A stretch of 5,273 bases of DNA, taken from NCBI GenBank assembly GCA_030539475.1, contig JAUNRY010000168.1, forward strand, positions 1 through 5,273, given 5' to 3'. Each line of letters begins with the position of its first letter. Position 1 is the first letter of the stretch. Below the pieces are notes generated by a model. The model worked only from the letters and a program-made list of their open reading frames with translations, ran no database searches and was not told the DNA's origin. This document shows, one piece after another, positions 1 through 5,273 of this stretch. A program made the translations under genes and the position numbers. Origin of the DNA: Bacteroidia bacterium (lineage in GTDB: Bacteria > Bacteroidota > Bacteroidia > Bacteroidales > Dysgonomonadaceae).

Positions 1-382
1 CGAAACGCACTTTCATGCGCGTATCTTCGTTGGTGCCGCAGAAGGTATCAACCACGTAAAGTTTTTTCGCTTTCGAAAGTTGGTCGGCCACCAGTCCTTT
101 GCAATAGTTGAAAGTTTCTGTGCTACAAGGGCGGTTGATGGTACCGTCCCACCACAAGGTGTCGCGTGTAGTGTCGTCTTCAACAATGAATTTGTCTTTG
201 GGAGAGCGGCCTGTGAATTTGCCGGTATAAACGGCAGTCGCTCCGGTTTTTGTTTGTTTTGCTTTTTCAAAGCCTTGATTTTCAGGATTCATTTCATCCT
301 GATACAGAACTTCGTAAGACGGGTTGCGTACGATCTCGAAATCGCCGCTGATGCCGTACTTGCTTAAATCTAAATTTGTCAT
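1..382 (-). CDS. pckA: Phosphoenolpyruvate carboxykinase (ATP), N-terminal part, cut by window edge
   Basis: PckA interconverts oxaloacetate plus ATP with phosphoenolpyruvate, CO2 and ADP in the cytoplasm. It serves gluconeogenesis and, in many fermentative Bacteroidota, CO2-fixing synthesis of oxaloacetate. Only the first 127 codons are present; the family is usually about 530-540 residues, so roughly three quarters of the gene lies left of position 1. The translation starts MTNLDLSKYGISG and carries the family hallmark YTGKFTGRSPKDKFIV at residues 52-67. Arg59 in GRSPKDK corresponds to the substrate-binding arginine near position 65 of the E. coli enzyme. This is followed by a WWDG..NRP segment (77-85) and KLYVVDTFCGTN (107-118), both typical of the N-terminal domain. 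The ATG at 382 is the only reasonable start because an in-frame TAA lies a few codons upstream. The gene diverges from upp. The visible part is intact. Identification is by recognised motifs and is firm. Confidence 0.95.
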   Translation of the reverse strand, partial: MTNLDLSKYGISGDFEIVRNPSYEVLYQDEMNPENQGFEKAKQTKTGATAVYTGKFTGRSPKDKFIVEDDTTRDTLWWDGTINRPCSTETFNYCKGLVADQLSKAKKLYVVDTFCGTNEDTRMKVRF

Positions 383-469
383 GTGTGATAAAAAATTTGT
401 GTGAATGTATAATTAGTAAATAACCTGTTCTAATTGTTTTAAATCCGTAAACGATATCCTAAACGGAGA

Positions 470-500
470 CAAAAATAATTAATTATGTTGAGATAAAAAA
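470..500 (-). promoter_or_regulatory. Candidate Bacteroidota-type promoter for pckA
   Basis: Read on the minus strand, positions 477-470 are TATTTTTG, an exact fit to the Bacteroidota -7 consensus TAnnTTTG. Exactly 19 nt further upstream (500-497) there is only TTTT, an imperfect match to the -33 element TTTG/TTG. Transcription would start roughly near 463-466, giving a pckA leader of about 80 nt. In such AT-rich DNA a chance match is possible, so this is a moderate call. Confidence 0.45.
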
Positions 501-601
501 GTAATTAGAGAAAAATTTCTTTAATTATCCCTTTTTTAGAAGTAATTCATAATCTGAAACAAAAAAACTTTGAAAATGTTTACCGTTGACATCAAAAATG
601 T

Positions 602-609
602 TATCTTTG
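602..609 (+). promoter_or_regulatory. Candidate -7 promoter element for upp
   Basis: TATCTTTG exactly matches the Bacteroidota -7 consensus TAnnTTTG. At the 19-nt spacing the upstream bases (580-582) are TTA, a weak -33. A TTG at 586-588 is too close (13 nt) and a TTTG at 569-572 is too far (29 nt). The predicted transcription start falls near 613-617, giving an upp leader of about 100 nt that includes the hairpin-capable segment at 628-665. A long leader and a poor -33 element would suit a regulated promoter, but that is inference. Confidence 0.5.
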
Positions 610-622
610 TTTTTCGAAAAAC
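609..622. repeat. 14-bp perfect palindrome at the predicted upp transcription start
   Basis: GTTTTTCGAAAAAC equals its own reverse complement over all 14 positions. It shares its first base with the last base of the -7 element, so it is centred close to the expected transcription start, a position typical for a repressor operator. The 10-bp core TTTTCGAAAA occurs again at 732-741 inside upp codons 6-9. The symmetry is visible directly; an operator role is inference. No regulator gene lies in the window. Confidence 0.4.
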
Positions 623-627
623 GGTGG

Positions 628-665
628 TAGCAGCCGGCTGTAATCCGGTGTGAAAAATGCTGCTA
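628..665 (+). promoter_or_regulatory. Potential structured element in the upp leader (inverted repeat and nested palindrome)
   Basis: TAGCAGC (628-634) and GCTGCTA (659-665) are perfect 7-bp inverted repeats around a 24-nt loop, extendable by a G-U pair (627/666). Within it, CAGCCGGCTG (631-640) is a perfect 10-bp palindrome, and CCGG at 634-637 can pair with CCGG at 645-648. These pairings share bases and are mutually exclusive, so the RNA could switch between folds. The stretch TAATCCGGTGTGAAAAAT (641-658) resembles the GAATCCGGTG core of cobalamin riboswitches, but the AAAAGGG and CCCGCAACTGTA boxes expected around it are absent. There is no T-tract directly after the stem, so it is not an ordinary intrinsic terminator. 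Confidence 0.3.
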
Positions 666-716
666 TAAATTAAACACATAATAAACTGATTAATATAATC
701 TCTGTTATTTAAACCA

Positions 717-1376
717 ATGAATGTAATTGATTTTTCGAAAACGAACTCGCTTCTCAACGCTTTTGTGCGTGAAATAAGAGACATTACCATCCAAAACGAC
801 CGCCTCAGGTTCCGCCGAAATTTGGAACGAATTGGAGAAATTATGGCTTACGAAATCAGCAAGAACTTAAGCTACAAAACCATTTCGGTAACAACCCCGC
901 TCGATGTGGCCGAAATTTCCGTTCCCGACGAAGAAATTGTCATCGCCACCATTTTGCGGGCGGGATTGCCGTATCACCACGGTGTTTTGAATTACTTCGA
1001 TTCTGCCGAAAACGCGTTTGTATCGGCTTACCGCAAATACAAAGAAACGGGGCATCAGTCGTTCGACATTCATATCGAATACATAGCCTCGCCCGATATT
1101 AACGGAAAAACGCTTATACTTACCGACCCGATGCTTGCCACCGGAAGCAGCATGGATTTGACATACCGCGCATTGCTGACCAAAGGAACGCCCGCGCACA
1201 TTCACATAGCCACCATTATCGCCAGCCGGCAGGCCATTGATTATTGCGTGAAAAACTTCCCCGAAGATAAGACCACCATTTGGGCTGCCGCCATTGACCC
1301 GGAGTTGAATGAATCGTCGTACATTGTGCCGGGAATTGGCGACGCGGGAGATTTGGCGTACGGGGAAAAGACCTGA
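717..1376 (+). CDS. upp: Uracil phosphoribosyltransferase
   Basis: This cytoplasmic pyrimidine-salvage enzyme converts uracil and PRPP to UMP and pyrophosphate. The 219-residue protein matches the length and sequence style of Bacteroidota Upp. It has RLRFRRNLERIGEIMAYEIS (29-48), ILRAGLP with Arg81 (79-85), the AENAFVSAYRKYKE segment (97-110), the PRPP-binding loop TDPMLATGSSM (136-146), and the uracil-binding C-terminal segment SYIVPGIGDAGDLAYG (201-216). The loop reads ATGSS where the E. coli enzyme has ATGGS, a conservative change that need not affect activity. The ATG at 717 gives the expected N-terminus and has an A-rich upstream sequence without a Shine-Dalgarno, normal for this phylum. 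The gene diverges from pckA and converges with the glycosyltransferase gene 5 bp beyond its stop. A promoter element and structured leader candidate lie upstream. Confidence 0.96.
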   Translation: MNVIDFSKTNSLLNAFVREIRDITIQNDRLRFRRNLERIGEIMAYEISKNLSYKTISVTTPLDVAEISVPDEEIVIATILRAGLPYHHGVLNYFDSAENAFVSAYRKYKETGHQSFDIHIEYIASPDINGKTLILTDPMLATGSSMDLTYRALLTKGTPAHIHIATIIASRQAIDYCVKNFPEDKTTIWAAAIDPELNESSYIVPGIGDAGDLAYGEKT

Positions 1377-1381
1377 TGAGG

Positions 1382-2371
1382 TTACTCGTAAAACTTTTTT
1401 TCAAAAGCCTTGAATTCTCCTTTTTTTAATATCAGCCGTTTCCATACGGCGAAAATAAACCCCGTGCCGTAGCCGAAGAGTTGTGTCCATGCAGCAGCGA
1501 TGCTGTAAAATGCTACTTTAGCGGATTTGTTTTTTAGCAACGAGTCTAAAAAAACGAAAAGGCTGTAAACAGCGGGAAAGACAAGCAAAACAGGGAAAAA
1601 AACGGAAAGCAGCGCAACCAATGCCATGCCGATAACGAACGCCGCGGGAAGCGCGTGAACGAGCTTTAACGAACCCGGGTGCGCCAGGTGCAAATTAATG
1701 CGCGCAATTCCGGAGTTATGCACCTGCTTGAAAAACTGCCGGAAATTGGTGCGCCGTTTGTGATACACAAATGCTTCGGGGATAAGCGCGGTGGTAAAGC
1801 CGTTTTCGATAAGCCGCAGGCTGAAATCCACATCTTCGCCAAAACGCATTTTGCCGTAACCGCCAACGGCGTGGAACGCTTGTTTTGAAACTCCCAGGTT
1901 GAAACTCCGGGGATGGAATTTGTCCATCGATTGGCTGCCGCCCCTGATGCCGCCGGTAGTAAAAAAAGAGGTCATGGAATAATTTATTGCCTTTTGAACC
2001 GTTGTAAAATCGGGCAATGCCCTGTCGGGGCCGCCGTAGGCGTCAGCAAAATTGTGTTGAAGTGATTGGGTTGCATTTTCCATGTAGTTTTCGGGGATGA
2101 GGCAGTCGGAATCGAAAAAAATAAGGTAATCATACCGGGCCTTTGCCGCGCCGGCATTTCGCGATAAGCCGGGGCCCGAATTTTCCTTTTCAAGATAGGA
2201 TATCGGCAGTTGAAACGCGTATTTTTTCACGATAACGTCGCACTTGCGCACCGATCCGTCTTCCACGATAATGACCTCAAAATTCCGGAGGGTTTGACGC
2301 GTAAGGCTCTCCAAAAGTTCATCAACTTCGTCGGGACGATTATAAACGGGTATAACGATTGAAAAATACAT
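1382..2371 (-). CDS. Family 2 glycosyltransferase with C-terminal membrane segments
   Basis: This is an inverting, nucleotide-sugar-dependent GT-A fold glycosyltransferase, presumably anchored at the inner membrane and acting on its cytoplasmic face; donor and acceptor cannot be told from sequence. The 329-residue protein opens with FSIVIPVYNR (3-12), then IVEDGS (35-40), the SGPGLSRNAGAAKA nucleotide-binding segment (65-78), the metal-binding DxD motif in FFDSDC (Asp87, Asp89), FNLGVSKQAFHAVGGYG (157-173), the acceptor-side GED motif (Glu179, Asp180), and an FKQVHNSG motif (214-221). The C-terminal third is hydrophobic, with likely membrane segments near 238-256, 258-277 and 285-309, ending in a basic tail. 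The start is secure: a TGA lies directly before the ATG in frame. It stands alone, without neighbouring sugar-synthesis or polysaccharide-export genes. Family assignment is firm; the pathway is unknown (envelope glycan, lipid or exopolysaccharide are all possible). Confidence 0.92.
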   Translation of the reverse strand: MYFSIVIPVYNRPDEVDELLESLTRQTLRNFEVIIVEDGSVRKCDVIVKKYAFQLPISYLEKENSGPGLSRNAGAAKARYDYLIFFDSDCLIPENYMENATQSLQHNFADAYGGPDRALPDFTTVQKAINYSMTSFFTTGGIRGGSQSMDKFHPRSFNLGVSKQAFHAVGGYGKMRFGEDVDFSLRLIENGFTTALIPEAFVYHKRRTNFRQFFKQVHNSGIARINLHLAHPGSLKLVHALPAAFVIGMALVALLSVFFPVLLVFPAVYSLFVFLDSLLKNKSAKVAFYSIAAAWTQLFGYGTGFIFAVWKRLILKKGEFKAFEKKFYE

Positions 2372-2394
2372 TCAGGCAACTTGTTTTCTGTCCG

Positions 2395-2402
2395 CAAATG
2401 TA
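2395..2402 (-). promoter_or_regulatory. Candidate -7 promoter element for the glycosyltransferase gene
   Basis: On the minus strand 2402-2395 reads TACATTTG, an exact TAnnTTTG match, about 24 nt before the ATG. I see no good TTTG/TTG -33 element 19-21 nt upstream. The implied leader is short, about 15-20 nt. Moderate support only. Confidence 0.4.
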
Positions 2403-2485
2403 ATCAAATAAATTTGTTTTTGCTACCGAATAACAAAGCGAGAAATATCTTTCACGAAAAATGATTAAAAATATGTGAAAATATA

Positions 2486-2515
2486 TTGAATACACGAAAT
2501 AAATGTTTATCTTTG
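2486..2515 (+). promoter_or_regulatory. Bacteroidota-type promoter for the lipoprotein-comM unit
   Basis: TTG at 2486-2488, a 19-nt spacer, and TATCTTTG at 2508-2515 match the Bacteroidota consensus TTTG/TTG - N19 - TAnnTTTG in both elements and in spacing. This is the best promoter in the window. Transcription would start near 2520, about 55 nt before the lipoprotein start. A second, weaker -7 match, TAAATTTG at 2548-2555, lacks a properly spaced -33 element. Confidence 0.65.
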
Positions 2516-2565
2516 CCAATCTTCAATGTTGTGTTGATTTTGAAAGTTAAATTTGGAGAAATAAA

Positions 2566-2580
2566 ATGTCAACTAAGTGA
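2566..2580 (+). other. Four-codon leader ORF (MSTK) overlapping the lipoprotein start
   Basis: ATG TCA ACT AAG TGA lies in another frame from the lipoprotein gene, and its final bases overlap the GTG start as GTGA (2577-2580). A Shine-Dalgarno-like GGAG at 2555-2558 sits 7 nt before this ATG but 18 nt before the GTG, so the ribosome signal fits the mini-ORF better than the gene. This arrangement would allow termination-reinitiation coupling. Alternatively, a one-base error or indel in 2569-2576 could have separated an original ATG from the gene. It may also be chance. Confidence 0.3.
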
Positions 2581-3710
2581 AATTTTTCAAACTATATATA
2601 ATACTCATTATAAGTGTTTTGTTGTCTGCTTGCGGAAACAAAAAAAACTCCGTTACACTCAAGGGCGAGATTTCAACGCTGGAGAACCGGGAGATCTTGA
2701 TTTCCTACATCGCCGCCGATACGTTGGCAATAGACACCATCACGTGCAATGCCCGCGGCAAATTTACTTACAAAAACTCCATAGACACGTTAACCGTTTT
2801 TTCTTTGTACTTCAACAATCAGCGTTCATCGGTAATGGTTTTTGCCAATCCCAACGATAATATATCCATTAAAGGAGATGCGGAAGCTCCTGACTTAATT
2901 GAGGTTAACGGCAACGAAATAAATAATGACCTCACCGTATTCAAGGAATCGAACCGAGATATTCTCCAACGCCGCACGTTGCTGCTTCAAAATTTGAAAA
3001 ACGAAAAAGATTCAACCACTGTTTCACAATCCAACGAGCGAATTTTAGCCGACGCGGATGAAGTGGCCAAAATAAACTCTTACAACCAGGAATTGGCGCT
3101 GAATGCCGAAGAATACATCAAGAAAAATCCCACAAAACTGTCGAGTTTGATTCTCATCAACGAGTTTTTCGCGAACTCGGAAAACCCGAAAGGGCTCGAA
3201 AGGGTGCTGGAACACGTGCAGGGCGACATCCTTAAAACAAAAATGGGGCTAAACCTGAAAGCCTATTCCGATAAAATCAACCGCTCGGCAGAAGGAACCT
3301 CCATGCCCTATTTTCAATTGATTGACAAAGAGGGCGACACCATTCAGTCTTACGATTACCGGGGAAAATACCTGCTGCTCTCTTTTGTTTCCACCACCGG
3401 GGTAGATTCGCGCGAAGCCATCAACTTGCTGAAGCAAACGTATGGGCACGTTAATAAAGACAGCGTGGAGTTCATATCCATATACATAGATTCCGATGTT
3501 TATCCGGTAAGCTACATGGAGAACGATTCTGTTGCATGGACGGTTGTGCCCGAGAAAAAGAGCTGGGCTTCCGACATTGTGGAAGCATACAATATTGAGT
3601 TTATCCCCAACAACATTCTTATTTCCCCGTCCGGTATCATCAGCGACAGAAATGTGCCGGCTATGGCAGTGGAAAGTGTGCTGAAAAATTCTATAAAAAA
3701 CAATCATTAA
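2577..3710 (+). CDS. Lipoprotein: DUF4369-like N-terminus plus cysteine-less thioredoxin-like domain
   Basis: This 377-residue envelope lipoprotein is of the Bacteroidota DUF4369/TlpA-like type. The signal peptide MKFFKLYIILIISVLLSAC has a clear lipobox, LSAC (16-19), so Cys19 is lipidated; the following GNKKNS lacks an acidic surface-export signal, which suggests a periplasm-facing anchor. Residues 25-100 look like a DUF4369 beta domain (SVTLKGEIS ... DTITCNARGKFTY ... NPNDNISIKGD). Residues 118-230 are helical and charged. Residues 241-377 resemble AhpC/TlpA thioredoxin folds: MPYFQLIDKEGDTIQ, YRGKYLLLSF, then the cis-proline region EFIPNNILISPSG (Pro344). The position of the CxxC motif reads FVSTTGVDSR (270-279), with Gly275 and Ser278 in place of both cysteines, so disulfide chemistry is unlikely. 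The GTG start is forced by an in-frame TAA directly before it. comM follows 4 bp downstream. The exact role is unknown; a binding or structural role is my inference. Confidence 0.82.
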   Translation: MKFFKLYIILIISVLLSACGNKKNSVTLKGEISTLENREILISYIAADTLAIDTITCNARGKFTYKNSIDTLTVFSLYFNNQRSSVMVFANPNDNISIKGDAEAPDLIEVNGNEINNDLTVFKESNRDILQRRTLLLQNLKNEKDSTTVSQSNERILADADEVAKINSYNQELALNAEEYIKKNPTKLSSLILINEFFANSENPKGLERVLEHVQGDILKTKMGLNLKAYSDKINRSAEGTSMPYFQLIDKEGDTIQSYDYRGKYLLLSFVSTTGVDSREAINLLKQTYGHVNKDSVEFISIYIDSDVYPVSYMENDSVAWTVVPEKKSWASDIVEAYNIEFIPNNILISPSGIISDRNVPAMAVESVLKNSIKNNH

Positions 3711-3714
3711 AGCC

Positions 3715-5253
3715 ATGTTAATCAAAGTATTCGGTGCGGCAGTACAAGGAATAAACGCCACGCTTATTACTATTGAAGTGAATGTTACGAGAGGAATAAA
3801 ATTCTTTTTGGTGGGCTTGCCCGACGCCTCGGTAAAGGAAGCGCACGAGAGAATAAAATCTGCCATTCAGGAAAACGGCTTTAAGTTTCCGCGCCAACAA
3901 ATTGTCATCAACATGTCGCCGGCCGATCTTCGCAAAGAAGGCTCGGATTACGATTTGCCGCTCGCCATGGGCATTTTGGGAGCATCGGAACTGATAAAAT
4001 CCGATAAACTTTCCGACTATCTTATCATGGGCGAACTGTCGCTCGACGGGAATATCCTTCCCATAAAAGGCGCTCTTCCCATTGCCATTATGGCCAGGGA
4101 AAACGGGTTCAAAGGTTTTATACTTCCCACCGAAAACGCGAAAGAAGCTGCCGTGGTAGAGGGGTTGGAAGTGTACGGCGTAGAGAATATCCGTCAGGTG
4201 GTAGGCTTCGTAAACGGTGAGCTTGCACTGGAGCCAACGGTTGTGGATATTGAGCAGGAGTTTTTACAAAGCCAGTCGGACTTCGAATTCGATTTCAGCG
4301 ACGTGAAAGGCCAGGAAAACGTGAAGCGCGCGCTGGAAATAGCCGCTGCCGGAGGGCACAACATTATAATGATTGGAGCGCCGGGGTCGGGTAAATCGAT
4401 GATGGCCAAACGAATGCCTTCTATTCTTCCGCCGTTTACCGTGGGCGAGGCGCTGGAAACCACCAAGATACACAGCGTGGCGGGAAAACTGGAAAAAAGT
4501 GTCTCGCTGATGTCGCGCAGGCCGTTTCGTTCACCGCACCACACCATTTCCGACGTCGCTCTCGTGGGAGGCGGAACGTATCCTCAACCGGGCGAAATAA
4601 GCCTGGCGCACAACGGCGTTTTGTTTCTCGACGAACTTCCCGAGTTCAGCCGGAGCGTGCTCGAAGTGATGCGCCAACCGCTGGAAGACCGCCGGATAAC
4701 CATTTCGCGTGCGCGGTTTTCGGTGGAATATCCGGCGAGCTTTATGCTGGTTTCGGCCATGAATCCGTGTCCGTGCGGCTACTACAACCACCCCGAAAAA
4801 GAGTGTGTGTGCCCGGGCGGCGCGGTGCAAAAATACCTGAACAAAATTTCGGGGCCGTTGCTCGACAGAATCGATATCCACATTGAAATAACACCCGTGC
4901 CTTTCGAAAAAATATCCGACCGAACTCCGGCCGAACACAGCGCCGAGATAAGCAAACGGGTAGTCAAAGCCCGTCAAATACAGGCGGAACGGTTTAAAGA
5001 CGTGCCGGGCGTTTATTGCAACGCGCAAATGACATCGAAAATGCTGCACAAGTACGCCACGCCCGACACGGCCGGCCTGCAACTGCTGAAAACTGCCATG
5101 GACAGGCTCAACCTCTCTGCCCGCGCTTACGACCGCATTCTGAAAGTTTCGCGCACCATAGCCGATGTAGCCGGCGACGAAAAAGTGCTGCCCGTTCACC
5201 TGGCGGAAGCCATTAATTACCGGAATTTAGATAGAGAAAGTTGGGCAGGGTAA
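3715..5253 (+). CDS. comM: ComM/YifB family Mg-chelatase-like AAA+ ATPase
   Basis: ComM is a hexameric AAA+ ATPase; in Vibrio and Acinetobacter it acts as a branch-migration helicase that extends integration of incoming single-stranded DNA during natural transformation. The 512-residue protein matches family length (E. coli about 506). Its N-terminal ChlI/Lon-like domain (about 5-165) has FFLVGLPDASVKEAHERIKSA (30-50) and NMSPADLRKEGSDYDLPLA (66-84). The AAA+ domain has VKGQENVKRALEIAAAGGHN (197-216), Walker A GAPGSGKS (221-228, Lys227), Walker B GVLFLDELPE (301-310, Asp306/Glu307), sensor 1 SAMNPC (Asn350), and LLDRIDIHIE (382-391, Arg385). Four cysteines, 352, 354, 364 and 366, form the family's putative metal-binding insert. 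The C-terminal domain carries LSARAYDRILKVSRTIADV with sensor 2 Arg470. All catalytic residues are present. It is probably co-transcribed with the lipoprotein gene. Whether this organism is transformable cannot be seen here, since many non-competent bacteria keep this gene. Confidence 0.95.
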   Translation: MLIKVFGAAVQGINATLITIEVNVTRGIKFFLVGLPDASVKEAHERIKSAIQENGFKFPRQQIVINMSPADLRKEGSDYDLPLAMGILGASELIKSDKLSDYLIMGELSLDGNILPIKGALPIAIMARENGFKGFILPTENAKEAAVVEGLEVYGVENIRQVVGFVNGELALEPTVVDIEQEFLQSQSDFEFDFSDVKGQENVKRALEIAAAGGHNIIMIGAPGSGKSMMAKRMPSILPPFTVGEALETTKIHSVAGKLEKSVSLMSRRPFRSPHHTISDVALVGGGTYPQPGEISLAHNGVLFLDELPEFSRSVLEVMRQPLEDRRITISRARFSVEYPASFMLVSAMNPCPCGYYNHPEKECVCPGGAVQKYLNKISGPLLDRIDIHIEITPVPFEKISDRTPAEHSAEISKRVVKARQIQAERFKDVPGVYCNAQMTSKMLHKYATPDTAGLQLLKTAMDRLNLSARAYDRILKVSRTIADVAGDEKVLPVHLAEAINYRNLDRESWAG

Positions 5254-5273
5254 GGGCGAGAGGAGACTTGGCG

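Larger units (their letters stand above)
383..716. other. Divergent pckA-upp intergenic region
   Basis: This is 334 bp of AT-rich DNA between two divergent starts. I see no coding sequence in it: the short minus-strand frame running from inside upp into this region has no recognisable protein and overlaps the upp start. The region holds a minus-strand promoter candidate for pckA (470-500), a plus-strand promoter candidate for upp (602-609), a 14-bp palindrome directly after that element (609-622) and a hairpin-capable segment (628-665). The rest (about 505-568 and 666-716) is AT-rich sequence with no structure I can support. Confidence 0.8.

Noticed and set aside
80..367. Open frame on the plus strand antisense to pckA
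   Set aside because: It lies wholly within the clear PckA coding sequence on the other strand and its translation has no recognisable domain; it is a shadow frame.
1366..1382. Possible intrinsic terminator for the glycosyltransferase gene (minus strand ACCT-CATC-AGGT then CTTTT)
   Set aside because: The stem is only 4 bp and the T-run is 4, too weak to annotate as a terminator, although it lies exactly at the convergent gap.
1404..1428. Possible terminator for upp inside the glycosyltransferase 3' end (AAAAG ... CTTTT followed by T residues)
   Set aside because: The stem is five mostly A-T pairs around a long loop, in naturally A/T-rich lysine and phenylalanine codons; it is not convincing.
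2453..2499. Repeated CACGAAA (2453-2459 and 2493-2499) in the divergent region
   Set aside because: Seven bases twice in AT-rich DNA, without symmetry or a defined position relative to the promoters, is likely chance.
2548..2555. Second TAnnTTTG match (TAAATTTG) before the lipoprotein gene
   Set aside because: There is no -33 element at 19-21 nt, and the promoter at 2486-2515 fits the consensus much better.
3249..3866. 205-codon minus-strand open frame across the lipoprotein-comM junction
   Set aside because: It overlaps two well-supported genes, its translation shows no family features, and no promoter supports it.
4531..5199. 222-codon minus-strand open frame antisense to comM
   Set aside because: It lies opposite conserved AAA+ motifs of ComM and has a skewed, low-likelihood composition typical of antisense shadow frames.
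5254..5273. Sequence after the comM stop
   Set aside because: Twenty bases are too few to judge; no hairpin or start codon with support is visible.

Overview
The window looks like ordinary chromosomal DNA from a member of the Bacteroidota, most likely Bacteroidales-like. Three things suggest this. The PckA, Upp and ComM sequences read like Bacteroidota orthologues. The gene starts have AT-rich leaders, mostly without a clear Shine-Dalgarno sequence. Four of the gene starts are preceded by matches to the Bacteroidota promoter element TAnnTTTG, one of them with an exact TTG-N19 spacing. This assignment is read by eye; no database search was run.

Layout. Positions 1-382 (minus) hold the first 127 codons of pckA, ATP-dependent phosphoenolpyruvate carboxykinase, cut by the window edge. 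A 334-bp AT-rich divergent intergenic region (383-716) holds candidate promoters for pckA and upp, a 14-bp palindrome at the upp promoter, and a potential hairpin in the upp leader. upp (717-1376, plus), uracil phosphoribosyltransferase, converges with a membrane-anchored family 2 glycosyltransferase gene (1382-2371, minus), leaving only 5 bp between the stop codons. A second divergent intergenic region (2372-2576) carries a promoter candidate in each direction. It leads into a two-gene plus-strand unit: a lipoprotein with an N-terminal DUF4369-like region and a cysteine-less thioredoxin-like C-terminal domain (2577-3710), then, 4 bp later, comM/yifB, a Mg-chelatase-like AAA+ ATPase (3715-5253). 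The last 20 bases hold nothing recognisable.

The genes do not form one pathway. pckA (gluconeogenesis/anaplerosis) and upp (pyrimidine salvage) are housekeeping metabolism. The glycosyltransferase stands alone, with no polysaccharide cluster visible. comM points to DNA branch migration during homologous uptake and recombination, and its lipoprotein partner has no obvious functional link to it. I see no mobile element, CRISPR array, tRNA, rRNA or defence system. The points most worth a second look are the palindrome and hairpin in the upp leader, the redox-dead thioredoxin-like lipoprotein, and the unusual GTG start of that lipoprotein, which overlaps a four-codon ORF.
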